Part shown: positions 1 through 9,347 of the stretch, one piece after another
How positions within the stretch are numbered: the first letter of the stretch is position 1
Layout: each line of letters starts with the position of its first letter
Assembly (NCBI GenBank): GCA_019638355.1
Contig: JAHBTY010000001.1
Coordinates: 62,001-126,000, forward strand
Direction of reading: 5' to 3'
DNA from: Cyclobacteriaceae bacterium
Lineage (GTDB): Bacteria; Bacteroidota; Bacteroidia; Cytophagales; Cyclobacteriaceae
Length of the DNA: 64,000 nucleotides
Translations under genes and position numbers: made by a program
Notes under the pieces: generated by a model
The model's input: only the letters and a program-made list of their open reading frames with translations
The model's database searches: none
What the model was told of the DNA's origin: nothing

Positions 1-70
1 GCTAACATTGGTAGTGCTGCCTGTTTTATACACTTTATTCGAAAAGAAAACCCAATCATCTGAGTTATGA
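1..70 (+). CDS. C-terminal end of a heavy-metal RND efflux pump (CusA/CzcA type), partial
   Basis: Only the last 22 codons are inside the window, read in the frame starting at base 2 and ending with TGA at 68-70. The peptide is a hydrophobic stretch LTLVVLPVLYTLFEKK followed by a short polar tail, which is how the last membrane helix of CusA/CzcA inner-membrane pumps usually ends. The stop codon overlaps the ATG of the next gene (ATGA at 67-70), so the two are translationally coupled. The identity rests mostly on the two following genes, which are the outer-membrane channel and periplasmic adaptor of the same tripartite pump. The assignment is good for the family, but the transported metal cannot be told. 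Confidence 0.7.
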   Translation, partial: LTLVVLPVLYTLFEKKTQSSEL

Positions 71-1287
71 TTTGCAGAGTTAAAATTTTTCTCTTGTTGC
101 TTGCGCTGATCAGCCCTGCAACTTACGCGCAAAAAATGAGTCGCGAAGAAGCCATACAAGCTGCTCTAAAAAACAACGATCGCCTGAAGGCTGAAGAGTT
201 GCACGTTGAACAAGCCCGGCAGTTTAAGAAAACCCAAACCGATATCGGTAAGTTTTCGGCCACGTTAATGAAGGGCCAATACAACACCATTCAACAAGAT
301 AATAACCTTACGCTTACACAAACTATTCCGTTTCCTTCTGTATTGGCAGCACAAAACAAATTAGGAAAAGAACAGATAGTTGGGGTTGAGCGTAACCTGG
401 CACTTGCGCAAAATAACCTGGTGTATGAAGTAAAAATAGCTTACGAGTTATTGTTGTATCACCATGCGTTACATCAATTGCTGCTCTCGCAGGATAGTTT
501 GTTTACAGACTTTACACGGGCTGCTTCAGTTCGATATAAAACCGGAGAAGGCACACTATTAGAAAAGACAACCGCAGAAAGTCAGCAACTCGAAATCAAA
601 AATCAGTTGCAGCAGAATGAAGCCGACATCACCATTACCCAAATGCAGTTGCAGGTATTGGTTAAATCCACGGAGTTAGTTAATGCAACGGAACCTTTTG
701 TACGGAGAACATTACAAACGGGTGGCCTCGATAATAATCCAACGCTGCAATACGAATTACAACAGACAATAATCAGTAAACAAGCACTTCGGGTTGAGCG
801 TAACAGGTCTTTGCCCGACCTTGAGTTTGGGTATTTCAATCAAACATTAATCGGATTTCAGAATACTGCCGGCACCGAAGAGTTTTATGATAATAACAAA
901 CGCTTTCAGGGTTTTATGCTAGGTGTAGCATTTCCATTGTGGGCGGCACCACAGGTAGCACGCACGAAAGCTGCTAACTATCAACAGCAGGCCGCTCAGA
1001 AAAATGCCGACTATACCAAAGCATTAATTAATCAGGAATATGAACAAGCGCAGCGCGAGTTAAAGAAGAACGAAATCAGCCTTGCATTTTACGAACAATC
1101 GGCCTTGCAAAATGCAAATTTGATTTTAACGCAGGCACTTAAATCATTTCGCGCAGGCGAAATTGGGTATGTAGAATATCTCCAATCAGTACGCACAGCC
1201 GTTGGTATTAAAGCAAATTATCTGCTGGCCCTGCAACAACATAATTTATCCATCATTAAAATCGAATCACTTACCGGAAGCTATTAA
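67..1287 (+). CDS. TolC-family outer-membrane channel of a metal RND efflux system
   Basis: This 406-residue protein would form the outer-membrane channel of a tripartite efflux pump (CusC/CzcC role). Residues 1-22 are a typical signal peptide ending in TYAQ. The mature part is rich in Gln, Asn and long helical segments with heptad spacing, as expected for the two repeats of the TolC alpha-barrel; a Phe/Gly-rich segment near residues 255-300 (FGYFNQTLIGF, then GFMLGVAFPLW) looks like barrel strands. The start overlaps the stop of the pump gene and the adaptor gene follows after 5 bases, so the order is pump, channel, adaptor in one operon. The substrate is probably a divalent or monovalent metal by family analogy, but nothing in this protein proves it. 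Confidence 0.85.
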   Translation: MICRVKIFLLLLALISPATYAQKMSREEAIQAALKNNDRLKAEELHVEQARQFKKTQTDIGKFSATLMKGQYNTIQQDNNLTLTQTIPFPSVLAAQNKLGKEQIVGVERNLALAQNNLVYEVKIAYELLLYHHALHQLLLSQDSLFTDFTRAASVRYKTGEGTLLEKTTAESQQLEIKNQLQQNEADITITQMQLQVLVKSTELVNATEPFVRRTLQTGGLDNNPTLQYELQQTIISKQALRVERNRSLPDLEFGYFNQTLIGFQNTAGTEEFYDNNKRFQGFMLGVAFPLWAAPQVARTKAANYQQQAAQKNADYTKALINQEYEQAQRELKKNEISLAFYEQSALQNANLILTQALKSFRAGEIGYVEYLQSVRTAVGIKANYLLALQQHNLSIIKIESLTGSY

Positions 1288-1292
1288 TCACT

Positions 1293-2423
1293 ATGAACAA
1301 TATCATATCATTATCTTTACTATCGGTTGTTGCTCTTGCCGTTTCATGCTCAAAGCCTGAGCAAGCAAAAGAAACCGAATCGCAATCAAAGGGAAATTCT
1401 CTTCATCTAAGCGATGAGCAACTACAAACCATTGGCTTACAACTTGGCAAAATAGAAACCCGAAAAATCAGCAATCCCATTCGGGTGAATGGGATGTTGG
1501 ATGTTCCTCCGCAAAACATGGTAACCATTGCAGCCCCTATGGGTGGTTTTGTGAAACACACGGAACTACTGCAAGGCATGTACATAAAACAAGGTCAGGT
1601 GGTAGCCATATTAGAACATCAGGATTACATTCAATTGCAGCAAGAATACCTGGATAGTAAAACGCAATTGGAGTTTCAGGAACTGGAGTATAAACGGCAA
1701 CAAGAACTTGCAGGTGAAAATGTAAATGCAGCAAAGGTGTTGCAGCAAGCTCAATCAAATTATTTCTCAGCAAAAGCAAAAGAAGAAGGACTGCGCGCCC
1801 GACTCAAAATGATTGGGCTTTCTGCGGAAGCAATTCAGAAAGATGGAATAAAAAGTATCATTAACATTACTACGCCCATTGCCGGTTATGTTACAGAGGT
1901 AAATGTAAACCGTGGCAAGTTTGTGAATAGTGCCGATGTCATGTTTAAAATTGTAGATACTGAGCATTTGCATGCCGAAGCGCAGGTGTTTGAGAAAGAC
2001 TTGATGAAACTGCGCATCGGCCAAACCATGAAACTGGTGCTGGCCAATGAAAAGGATGAACGCATCGCCACTGTTTATTTAATTGGAAAAGAAATTTCAG
2101 CTGAGCGTACCGTGCGTGTGCATTGCCATCTTGAAAAAGAAGACCCTTTGTTGATTCCAGGAATGTATTTTACAGCAACCATTGAAACAGATGGTAGCCC
2201 GGTGCCGGCATTACCCGAGGCAGCTGTGGTAAGTTTTGATGGGGTGAGTTATGTTTTCATTCAAAAAACTAAAAATGAATTTAGTTGGATAGAAGTTGAA
2301 ACCGGTATTAGCCAATCGGGATTTACCCACGTTGTATTGCCCGAAGGTTTTGATAGGAATACAGCGGTAGTTACGCAAGGCGCTTATGCCCTTTTGAGTT
2401 TGTTAAAAAATTCGGAAGAATAG
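1293..2423 (+). CDS. RND efflux periplasmic adaptor (membrane fusion lipoprotein, CusB/CzcB type)
   Basis: A 376-residue membrane fusion protein linking the inner-membrane pump to the TolC-type channel. The N-terminus is a lipoprotein signal with the lipobox LAVSC (Cys19), so it is anchored by lipid. A biotinyl-lipoyl-like half motif (AAPMGGFVKHTELLQGMYIKQGQVVAILEH, residues about 80-110) precedes a coiled-coil hairpin (about 115-180), then the second lipoyl half (INITTPIAGYVTEVNVNRGKFV), a beta-barrel domain and a membrane-proximal domain. This order is standard for the HlyD/CusB family. It ends the operon: the next gene lies on the opposite strand. No His- or Met-rich metal-binding tail is present. 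Confidence 0.85.
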   Translation: MNNIISLSLLSVVALAVSCSKPEQAKETESQSKGNSLHLSDEQLQTIGLQLGKIETRKISNPIRVNGMLDVPPQNMVTIAAPMGGFVKHTELLQGMYIKQGQVVAILEHQDYIQLQQEYLDSKTQLEFQELEYKRQQELAGENVNAAKVLQQAQSNYFSAKAKEEGLRARLKMIGLSAEAIQKDGIKSIINITTPIAGYVTEVNVNRGKFVNSADVMFKIVDTEHLHAEAQVFEKDLMKLRIGQTMKLVLANEKDERIATVYLIGKEISAERTVRVHCHLEKEDPLLIPGMYFTATIETDGSPVPALPEAAVVSFDGVSYVFIQKTKNEFSWIEVETGISQSGFTHVVLPEGFDRNTAVVTQGAYALLSLLKNSEE

Positions 2424-2518
2424 GCGTCATACAGTTTCACAAAACAAAGCTTCGTTTAAAAACTTGAGCGGCTGAAATTAATGTCTGTTTTGGTATATTG
2501 GTGTAAATCGGGCGTAAT

Positions 2519-4258
2519 TCAATACATCGCTGATGTTAATATAATATCAGACTTAGAAAACGCTTTAGCAAATTCTTGTTTCACATTTAAAGCTTCTTGT
2601 TTTTTCCCCTGTGCTTCCAGGCTTTGATATAACCCATAAAGCGACCATCCATTTTTTTGATAGAGATTCAAATCTTCACGAAAATACTTTTCGGCAAGCG
2701 CTGGCTTTTTTGCCTTCAATAAAACCGCACCTGCTATTTGGCGGGTGGGGTGGTACCAATCCGGGGGTTCCTGATATAAAAGATCGTCTTCAATATTTAT
2801 AGCTTTATTTAAAATACGCATGGCCTCATCAAAATTTTTCTTCATAGCCTCAATTTCTGCAGCCAGAACATGCTCGCCAATACTCAATACATTTTTAAAA
2901 CTGTTAAATCCACTTATAGTATTCTCCATGAATGGATCGGCTACCAATTTTGAAAGGTCAGATAGTTCCTGCTGCGCTTCGATACGCCTGTTCATTCTAA
3001 CCAGAGCCATCCCCCGTGCATAATGCCATACAGCTTTAACATACTTCAACGAATCTGTAGGCTTCTTTACTTGTAAAATTTCGCTCCACTTTCCAAATCG
3101 TACCATGTTATACCAAGGCATTGAATACCAATGCTGAAGGGTAACAAAATCAGGTTCATTCAGCATTTCCACGGGGACGGTTTTTCTCAATTCTTCAGCA
3201 GCAAGTTTCGACTGCTCACTCATGCCTGCCAGTTGGGCGCAAGCCAGCAAGAAGTGATAGTTATGTGGATAATAAAACAGCGGGTACACACCTTGAACTT
3301 TACATTGTGCAATGTATTCTTCATCGGTTTTAACCGCTCGTTCATTTGCTTCAACTCCATCCACGTACCTGCCAAGCCTGATGTAAATATGAGAAGGCAT
3401 GTGAACCAAATGGCCTGAGCCCGGCACAAGGTTAAGAAGTTTATCAGCACTGTTTGCTGCTTTTTCGGGTTCGGGAGACGCTTCAAGAATATGAATGTTT
3501 AAATGATTTGCTCCGGGATGATTCGGGACGCTTGAAATCACTTTATTTAAAATCTCAATAGGTTGTAATGTCCACGGTTGTGGGTTTCCGTTTTTCCAAA
3601 AATCCCAGGGATGTAAATCCATTAGCGCCTCTGCATACAAGGTATTTACTTCGGCATCTTCAGGAAAATTTTTAGCGGCTTGCTCCATTGCTATTGCATA
3701 AGCTTCGTCTAATGGTTTTCTATCTTTTAAGGCTTCTGCTGTATAGCGCTTACGTAAGGCATCAATCAAGGCTTGCTCTTTTAAGGATGATTTACCTTGC
3801 AACGCAATAGCCTTTTGCAGGGCTTTGAAAACCGTCTCTGTGTCAGAAGGATTCATTGGTAAATTGATATTGGGCCCCAATGAAAGTGCCTGCCCCCAAT
3901 AAGCCATTGCGCAAGCAGTATCGAGCCTGGCTACTTCTTTGAATGAACGATAGGCTTCCAAATGATTAAATCCATAATACAGGTTTAGCCCTTGATTAAA
4001 AAATAATTGAGCGCGTTCACTGCTGGTGGTTATTTTCATTCCATACTTTCCCAGATTTTCCATTAATGGAGCCATCTGCCGGGTAGTATCCATTATTTTA
4101 AGAACGGTTCTGGCTCCAGGAGTGCCACACATTGAAAGAGGCGGAATTATGGCTGCATCAACCTGACTTTGAAAAGTAAATAATAATGGAACGCGAAGGC
4201 TGGCTACTGAAATAAAAATCAATACGATTCCCGCTAAATAAAGTACTGCCTTTCGCAT
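2519..4258 (-). CDS. Exported tetratricopeptide-repeat protein
   Basis: A 579-residue protein with an N-terminal hydrophobic segment (residues about 5-25) that acts as a signal or anchor. From about residue 75 the sequence is a series of paired helices with TPR character, for example FNQGLNLYYGFNHLEAYRSF followed by ACAMAYWGQAL, and further repeats at about 410-430 and 465-560. Proteins of this family are widespread in environmental bacteria, but I know of no assigned activity; TPR arrays normally bind other proteins. It lies downstream of the molybdenum hydroxylase gene on the same strand with a 55-base gap, so co-transcription is possible but not certain. Confidence 0.7.
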   Translation of the reverse strand: MRKAVLYLAGIVLIFISVASLRVPLLFTFQSQVDAAIIPPLSMCGTPGARTVLKIMDTTRQMAPLMENLGKYGMKITTSSERAQLFFNQGLNLYYGFNHLEAYRSFKEVARLDTACAMAYWGQALSLGPNINLPMNPSDTETVFKALQKAIALQGKSSLKEQALIDALRKRYTAEALKDRKPLDEAYAIAMEQAAKNFPEDAEVNTLYAEALMDLHPWDFWKNGNPQPWTLQPIEILNKVISSVPNHPGANHLNIHILEASPEPEKAANSADKLLNLVPGSGHLVHMPSHIYIRLGRYVDGVEANERAVKTDEEYIAQCKVQGVYPLFYYPHNYHFLLACAQLAGMSEQSKLAAEELRKTVPVEMLNEPDFVTLQHWYSMPWYNMVRFGKWSEILQVKKPTDSLKYVKAVWHYARGMALVRMNRRIEAQQELSDLSKLVADPFMENTISGFNSFKNVLSIGEHVLAAEIEAMKKNFDEAMRILNKAINIEDDLLYQEPPDWYHPTRQIAGAVLLKAKKPALAEKYFREDLNLYQKNGWSLYGLYQSLEAQGKKQEALNVKQEFAKAFSKSDIILTSAMY

Positions 4259-4313
4259 AAAGAATATTTTATAATTGCTAAGCGAGCGCTAATAATAAAA
4301 CGAGATAAACTGC

Positions 4314-6566
4314 TTAAGTATCTGGTGCCAGCTTCATCGGCAATTCTCTATATCGTTTACCCGTTGCAGCAAAAATAGCATTGGCCAATGCGGGTGCTAC
4401 CGGTGGCACAGGTGGCTCGCCCACTCCGGTTGGTTTCTCACCGCTCTCTACCAAATGCACTTGCAATACTTTGGGGGCATCAACCATGCGGGCTACGCCA
4501 TACTTATCAAAATTGGTTTGCATACTGGCGCCATCTTTAAAGGAGATGCTGCCTTTCAATGCGCCACTCAGCGAAAAAATAAAGCCACCTTCAAATTGGT
4601 TGATTACGGAATTGCGATTTACTACTTGGCCGCAATCAACCGCATAGTGTGCTTCTTCAACTGTAAGCTTCCCAGCATCATCTACTGATACATGCACCAC
4701 ACAGGCTACATAGGTTAAGAAACTTTTGTGTGCACAAATACCCATGCCATGTCCTTTCGGGAGCGATTTACCCCAGCCGGATTTTTCGGCTACCAATTCA
4801 ATAACTCCGCGCAAGCGTGCAGTCTCCCACGGAAATTTATCTAACGGCTCACCGTAGTTTTCAAAACCGGTAATGTATTCGTTGAAAGGAATGGTTCTAT
4901 CCGGCCCGAGTAACTCTAAAAGATTTTTAACAGGATCAACTTTACGGTGAGTCGCAATTTCATCGAGCATGCTACCTACTGCAAATGCATGTTGAATATT
5001 ACTTACCGATCGCAACCAACCAATGCGCGTGCGGGCCGGGGCTTCAATTGCTTCAATGGAAACATTGGGTATGTTGTATGGAAAATCTACCGCGCCCAAA
5101 CCCAACTCACCTGTACTCGGAAAAATTTCTTTCGCATTCGTGGTTCCACCAATGGGTGGAAATGCACTGCGATGATTCCAGCCCGTTACGTTATTCTCTT
5201 TATCAAATGCTACACGAATGTTTTGCACACTGCAGGCATGATAAAAGTCGTGTGTCAAATCATCTTCGCGCGTCCAGGTAACTTTAATCGGAGTGCCGGG
5301 TATTTCTTTTGCGATCAAGGCAGCCTCCACGGCAAAGTCGGGTTTTGATTTACGCCCGAATGCTCCACCCAGCAACGTTACATGAATAGTTACATTCGCA
5401 ACGTCCAACCTTAAGTTGCTGGCCACACTATCGCGTATCCACTGTGGCGATTGTACCGGGGCCCACATTTCCAGGTTGCCATCTTTGAACAATGCGGTGG
5501 CATTGGGTGGCTCCATGGGTGCGTGCGATAAATGCTGTGTTACAAAAGTTGATTCAAGAACATGACCTGCTTTTTTTATTGCTTCATCTATCGAGCCATT
5601 GGCTCTACGAACATCACCTTTCTTCTTTACTTTTTTTGTTAGATCAAGAATATATTCGTCTGAATTATAATCGAGGTTAACACCATAATCCCATTCTACT
5701 TCCAACGCTTTGTGAGCCGATATCGCGGCCCACGTGCTATTGGCTACTACCACAATTCCACCCTGGGGGGCATCGAAACCAGCCGGAAAGCCAGATGCTT
5801 TCAATTCAAAAATCTTTACAACACCAGGTACTTTTAATGCTGATTCATCAGAGAAATTTGCAGGCTTACCTCCGGCCACCGGGCAACGCAAAATTACTGC
5901 GTACTTCATTCCCGGTTTTACCACATCAATACCATAAACAGCTTTACCTTTTACAATATTAGGCGTGTCGTACAGGTTTACTTTTTTGCCGATGTATTTC
6001 CAATCGGCTTTATTCTTCAATACAATTTTATCGTCTGCAGGCACTTCCAGTTTTGATGCAATCTCGGTTAACTCACCAAAGCCAATCTTCTTCCCACTCT
6101 TGCTTACTACTTCATGATTTTGCGCTTTGCATTCGCTTACATCAATTCCCCACTTTTGCGCAGCTGCTTGTTCCAACATCATGCGGGCCGATGCTCCGGC
6201 TTTGCGCATGGGTTCAAAAAACATACGCACTGAAAAAGAACCATCGGTATTTTGATTGCCGTATTTCTTTTCATCGCCAACAGCTTGTTGCAGTGTAACG
6301 CGATTCCAGTCTGCTTCCAATTCATCGGCTAAAACAAGAGGCAACCCCGTGCGAATACCGGTACCCATTTCCTGCCGGTGCGCCACTATTACTACCGAGC
6401 CATCGCTATTAATGGTTAGATAAACATTAGGCGAAAATGGAACATTGGGTTTATCGGGCGTGCAGGCCCATTGTAAACCAATTACAAGCCCTGAAGCAGT
6501 AATACCAGTTGCTTTAAGGAATGTGCGTCTGTCTATCTTTTTGATTTCGGAAGTAGCTGTTTCCAT
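4314..6566 (-). CDS. Molybdopterin-binding large subunit, xanthine dehydrogenase family (isoquinoline 1-oxidoreductase beta-like)
   Basis: This 750-residue protein is the molybdenum cofactor subunit of an aldehyde-oxidase/isoquinoline-oxidoreductase type hydroxylase. The ATG at 6564-6566 is preferred over a TTG 27 bases upstream. A twin-arginine leader (IDRRTFLKATG followed by a hydrophobic stretch) predicts export of the folded, cofactor-loaded enzyme to the periplasm by Tat. The family loop GGAFGRK lies near residue 395, and GVGEPPVPP near residue 710 holds the conserved active-site Glu. Such enzymes need a [2Fe-2S] small subunit and usually an electron acceptor; neither is encoded next to this gene. 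The small subunit may lie elsewhere in the genome. The substrate is unknown. Confidence 0.85.
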   Translation of the reverse strand: METATSEIKKIDRRTFLKATGITASGLVIGLQWACTPDKPNVPFSPNVYLTINSDGSVVIVAHRQEMGTGIRTGLPLVLADELEADWNRVTLQQAVGDEKKYGNQNTDGSFSVRMFFEPMRKAGASARMMLEQAAAQKWGIDVSECKAQNHEVVSKSGKKIGFGELTEIASKLEVPADDKIVLKNKADWKYIGKKVNLYDTPNIVKGKAVYGIDVVKPGMKYAVILRCPVAGGKPANFSDESALKVPGVVKIFELKASGFPAGFDAPQGGIVVVANSTWAAISAHKALEVEWDYGVNLDYNSDEYILDLTKKVKKKGDVRRANGSIDEAIKKAGHVLESTFVTQHLSHAPMEPPNATALFKDGNLEMWAPVQSPQWIRDSVASNLRLDVANVTIHVTLLGGAFGRKSKPDFAVEAALIAKEIPGTPIKVTWTREDDLTHDFYHACSVQNIRVAFDKENNVTGWNHRSAFPPIGGTTNAKEIFPSTGELGLGAVDFPYNIPNVSIEAIEAPARTRIGWLRSVSNIQHAFAVGSMLDEIATHRKVDPVKNLLELLGPDRTIPFNEYITGFENYGEPLDKFPWETARLRGVIELVAEKSGWGKSLPKGHGMGICAHKSFLTYVACVVHVSVDDAGKLTVEEAHYAVDCGQVVNRNSVINQFEGGFIFSLSGALKGSISFKDGASMQTNFDKYGVARMVDAPKVLQVHLVESGEKPTGVGEPPVPPVAPALANAIFAATGKRYRELPMKLAPDT

Positions 6567-6627
6567 ACGCTTATTTTTCAATAAGGTAGGCAATCTTTAC
6601 TTCGTATAAAAACAGTGGTAACTGTAC

Positions 6628-7143
6628 TCAGAACGTGATTACAGTTGGTTGCCAGGTTAACGGATCGCCCGTGATACCGGCCATATAATGGATTACTTCC
6701 AATCGCGCGGGCACAACTTTTATCAGAACACAATCGGTGTTTTTATTTCGATAAAACTGATTCCATTCCGGTTTCCAATGATTGTTGAACAATGTAGAAT
6801 CTCGCACTAACTCCGCCTTTCCATAGAGCGACACGTAACCATTGTCAACCTGATCCACATAATGCAGCACTACATTTGGGTTTGCTTCAATGTGAAATAC
6901 TTTACGGCTAAGTGGGTTAGTGGCTAACCAAACCACAAAGTCCTTATCGGGATCAAGTGGTTCCATTACACGAGCATAGGGTTGGTTAAGATCATTAACC
7001 GTAACCAGCGTACAGGTGCCCGCTGTCATGATTTCGCGGGCTGCATCTAGTGTGGCCAACGTACCAATAGCTATTTTTGATTCGGGTTGTGTTTTGCACG
7101 CCAGTAGCACTAACAAGAAGATAAAGTGGGCTGATTTTTTCAT
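6628..7143 (-). CDS. Lipoprotein with pyridoxamine-5'-phosphate-oxidase-like split barrel
   Basis: A 171-residue protein. The lipobox VLLAC (Cys16) marks it as a lipoprotein. The mature part resembles the FMN-binding split-barrel fold of the general stress protein 26 group: an opening helix (LDAAREIM), strands CTLVTVNDLNQPYARVMEPL and DFVVWLATNPLSRKVFHIEAN, then NVVLHYVDQVDNGYVSLYGKAEL. These proteins bind flavin or related cofactors, but a lipid-anchored form is less usual. It is on the same strand as, and 61 bases upstream of, the molybdenum hydroxylase gene, so the two may form a periplasmic redox pair; that is inference from position only. Confidence 0.7.
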   Translation of the reverse strand: MKKSAHFIFLLVLLACKTQPESKIAIGTLATLDAAREIMTAGTCTLVTVNDLNQPYARVMEPLDPDKDFVVWLATNPLSRKVFHIEANPNVVLHYVDQVDNGYVSLYGKAELVRDSTLFNNHWKPEWNQFYRNKNTDCVLIKVVPARLEVIHYMAGITGDPLTWQPTVITF

Positions 7144-7188
7144 GACTAAATTTGCTAACTTTAGTTACTGCAATAATAGAAACTTACT

Positions 7189-7686
7189 ATGAAAATTTTA
7201 ATTATTCAGCTATTGCTTCTTATTGCATTAAGTTGTCCGGGTCAAACACTTTTTGGTGACAAATGCATTGGTAAATGGGAAGGAACACTTAACATATTTA
7301 GCAGGGGAGTATTAAAAGATAGTGTAACGGTAAGGCATACAGTTGAAAAATTATCTCCCACCAGTTGGACCTGGAAAACGGAGTACCTTTCAGCTAACAT
7401 GCCCATGGTTAAAGATTATATATTACGAACTCCCGATCCCTATCTAAATAAATACATTACAGATGAAGGTGGCGGACTTGAATTAACCGACTATTTGTTT
7501 GGTAATAAACTTTACAGTGTTTTTGAAACCCATGAGGTACTGCTTACTTCTACATATGAATTGATAGGCGATACCTTAATTTTTGAAGTAACCTCCGGAA
7601 AAAAAGAATCCATTACCCACCCGGAGGTTGTTACCTATGCTACCAGCAATCTGCAACGGGCAGTATTTAAAAGAACAAGCCGATAA
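7189..7686 (+). CDS. Small secreted protein of unknown function
   Basis: A 165-residue protein with a signal peptide (residues 1 to about 20, ending SCPGQ). After the leader the sequence CIGKWEGTLNIF begins a run of alternating hydrophobic beta strands with DTLIFEV near the C-terminus. This pattern is like the small calycin/lipocalin-type proteins common in Bacteroidota, where the conserved WxG near the start closes the barrel. I do not recognise a specific family. It is divergent from the split-barrel lipoprotein gene, with 45 bases between the start codons, so they may share a control region. Confidence 0.6.
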   Translation: MKILIIQLLLLIALSCPGQTLFGDKCIGKWEGTLNIFSRGVLKDSVTVRHTVEKLSPTSWTWKTEYLSANMPMVKDYILRTPDPYLNKYITDEGGGLELTDYLFGNKLYSVFETHEVLLTSTYELIGDTLIFEVTSGKKESITHPEVVTYATSNLQRAVFKRTSR

Positions 7687-7793
7687 TTCAGTAGCAACTT
7701 TGCCAAGTGCTGCTAATGATCAATGTTGTGAGCCCTGCCAGCAGCCGATGTATTCCATAATATTGGAAATTAAGTCAGTGTTTGTTTTGAAAG

Positions 7794-8393
7794 CTATTGC
7801 GCCATCTGCACAATTTTTGCCAAGGGAATGGCATTGGCTGCTGCTGTAATTTCACTTTCTGTAGCATCATCCATTTTCAGCGTTAGCAGCGTATTGTTCA
7901 TGGGTATTTGTAATTCGTAATCCGTTTTACCCGTTTCAGTATTCGCGTTTTTATTTAAAATTGATTTGTAGCCCTGCACCCGAATAATCTTCTGATTTTC
8001 ATCGCGCATCATACCGCCAATAACCGGCATACTTAAGATGGCATTCAGTGAAGTTATCAGTGGAGAGTTATTGATAATTTCGATGGAAGCTCGTTTCGAG
8101 TCATTTCCATAATGACGGTTTACATACAAACCCACATAACTACCTGAACCCGTTACGTTATCATCTTTTTCATTTACCGCTAACGATCCAACCTTGGCAG
8201 GAAGAAGTTTCAATATTTCTTTTCCAATGGCCATGTCCAAATCGCGCAGCAGCTGCTCCATAGCAAAACGCGAGTCTTGCAAGTTACCCGAAGTATAGGA
8301 AGACCGGGCTGCAGAAATATTCTTATCAAAATCCTGTGCCATTACAACCTGGCACAGTAACATTAATGCTAGTGTTATTCTTGTAACTTTCAT
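7794..8393 (-). CDS. Secreted protein, paralogue of the gene upstream
   Basis: A 199-residue protein with a signal peptide ending VVMAQ. The mature protein starts with a helical segment (SYTSGNLQDSRFAMEQLLRD) followed by IGKEILKLLPAKVGSLAVNE and a beta-rich part that contains GLYVNRHYG. The same order of elements appears in the neighbouring 270-residue protein (EARYAVQQAMLGVELEIGNK, then LKSLPETVAGLSKE, then AGLTIHREY), so the two are diverged tandem duplicates. They are 12 bases apart and surely co-transcribed. No known enzymatic motif is visible; the function is unknown. Confidence 0.7.
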   Translation of the reverse strand: MKVTRITLALMLLCQVVMAQDFDKNISAARSSYTSGNLQDSRFAMEQLLRDLDMAIGKEILKLLPAKVGSLAVNEKDDNVTGSGSYVGLYVNRHYGNDSKRASIEIINNSPLITSLNAILSMPVIGGMMRDENQKIIRVQGYKSILNKNANTETGKTDYELQIPMNNTLLTLKMDDATESEITAAANAIPLAKIVQMAQ

Positions 8394-8405
8394 GTTGATC
8401 GGATT

Positions 8406-9218
8406 TTATTGTTCGCCCAATTCTTTTTTTATACCATCCAGATTAAAAGTTTCTGCCGCGTGCATCATATCGGTTTCGGATGCAAAACTTACACCTTCAA
8501 ATACAATTAATGAGGACTGGCCAAGCGGTACACTTAGCTTATAGCCGCTACTCTCATTGTATTCAATAATAGCACGATATCCTTTTACTTTAGTTTGTTT
8601 CCAGTTTTGCTGGCCGTTGGTTTGTTGTGCATACCCACCCGAGGCGAGGTAGGCATTAACACCGGCCATCCACACCGAGTTATTGGCAATGGTTACTCTA
8701 AACTCTTTGGTTTTGGTTGAATATTCCCGATGAATAGTTAAACCAGCCCAACCCCAACCTGTACTGGTTACCTGGTCAGCCTCTGTTTCCTTACTTAAAC
8801 CAGCAACTGTTTCGGGTAATGATTTTAAAACCTTATTTCCAATTTCCAACTCAACACCTAACATGGCTTGTTGCACTGCATAGCGGGCTTCGCCATAACT
8901 ATTCTTTTTATAGGCTGCTTCTGCTTCTATCAGGTTTTGTTTTACATCGGGAGGTGTAGATATTAAGCCGCCACCGTTGTTAGCCGGATTGTTTCCGCCA
9001 CCGTTGGTGCCTCCTCCGGCTGCTCCGTTGTTACCATTACCCTGATTGCCCTGCCCGGTTTGATTTTTATTTTTTCCGCTAAAAAGCTTATCAATTTCCT
9101 GCCCGGCTTTTTGTTCAGCTTTATTTTCAACGCGTTGTTTCAATCTATTCATCACCTGGGCATGCCCCGCTCCAAAAAGCAATAAGAGCGCTACTGTAAA
9201 TACAAACTTGATTTTCAT
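8406..9218 (-). CDS. Secreted protein with Gly/Asn-rich linker, paralogue of the gene downstream
   Basis: A 270-residue protein with a signal peptide ending GHAQ. Residues about 25-50 are charged and helical, followed by a low-complexity linker of Gly, Asn and Ala (about residues 50-85) and then the domain shared with the next gene (from about residue 95). Compared with its 199-residue paralogue this one has gained the extra N-terminal helix and linker, which may serve as a tether in the periplasm. The first gene of a two-gene operon. Function unknown. Confidence 0.7.
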   Translation of the reverse strand: MKIKFVFTVALLLLFGAGHAQVMNRLKQRVENKAEQKAGQEIDKLFSGKNKNQTGQGNQGNGNNGAAGGGTNGGGNNPANNGGGLISTPPDVKQNLIEAEAAYKKNSYGEARYAVQQAMLGVELEIGNKVLKSLPETVAGLSKETEADQVTSTGWGWAGLTIHREYSTKTKEFRVTIANNSVWMAGVNAYLASGGYAQQTNGQQNWKQTKVKGYRAIIEYNESSGYKLSVPLGQSSLIVFEGVSFASETDMMHAAETFNLDGIKKELGEQ

Positions 9219-9347
9219 GGGTGCTTATTTTACTTTCTATTATGGATTTTCTTGATGGGTTATTAAAGATATAAAAATCGACTTGAGCTTCTAAACAAAA
9301 ACCAAACCAATTAAGCCTGGGCTTGCCAGTAATAGCCATTGATCTAC

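Noticed and set aside
7147..7154. TAAATTTG, a perfect -7 box before the 7189 gene
   Set aside because: No TTG at 17-23 bases upstream; AT-rich context makes a chance match likely.
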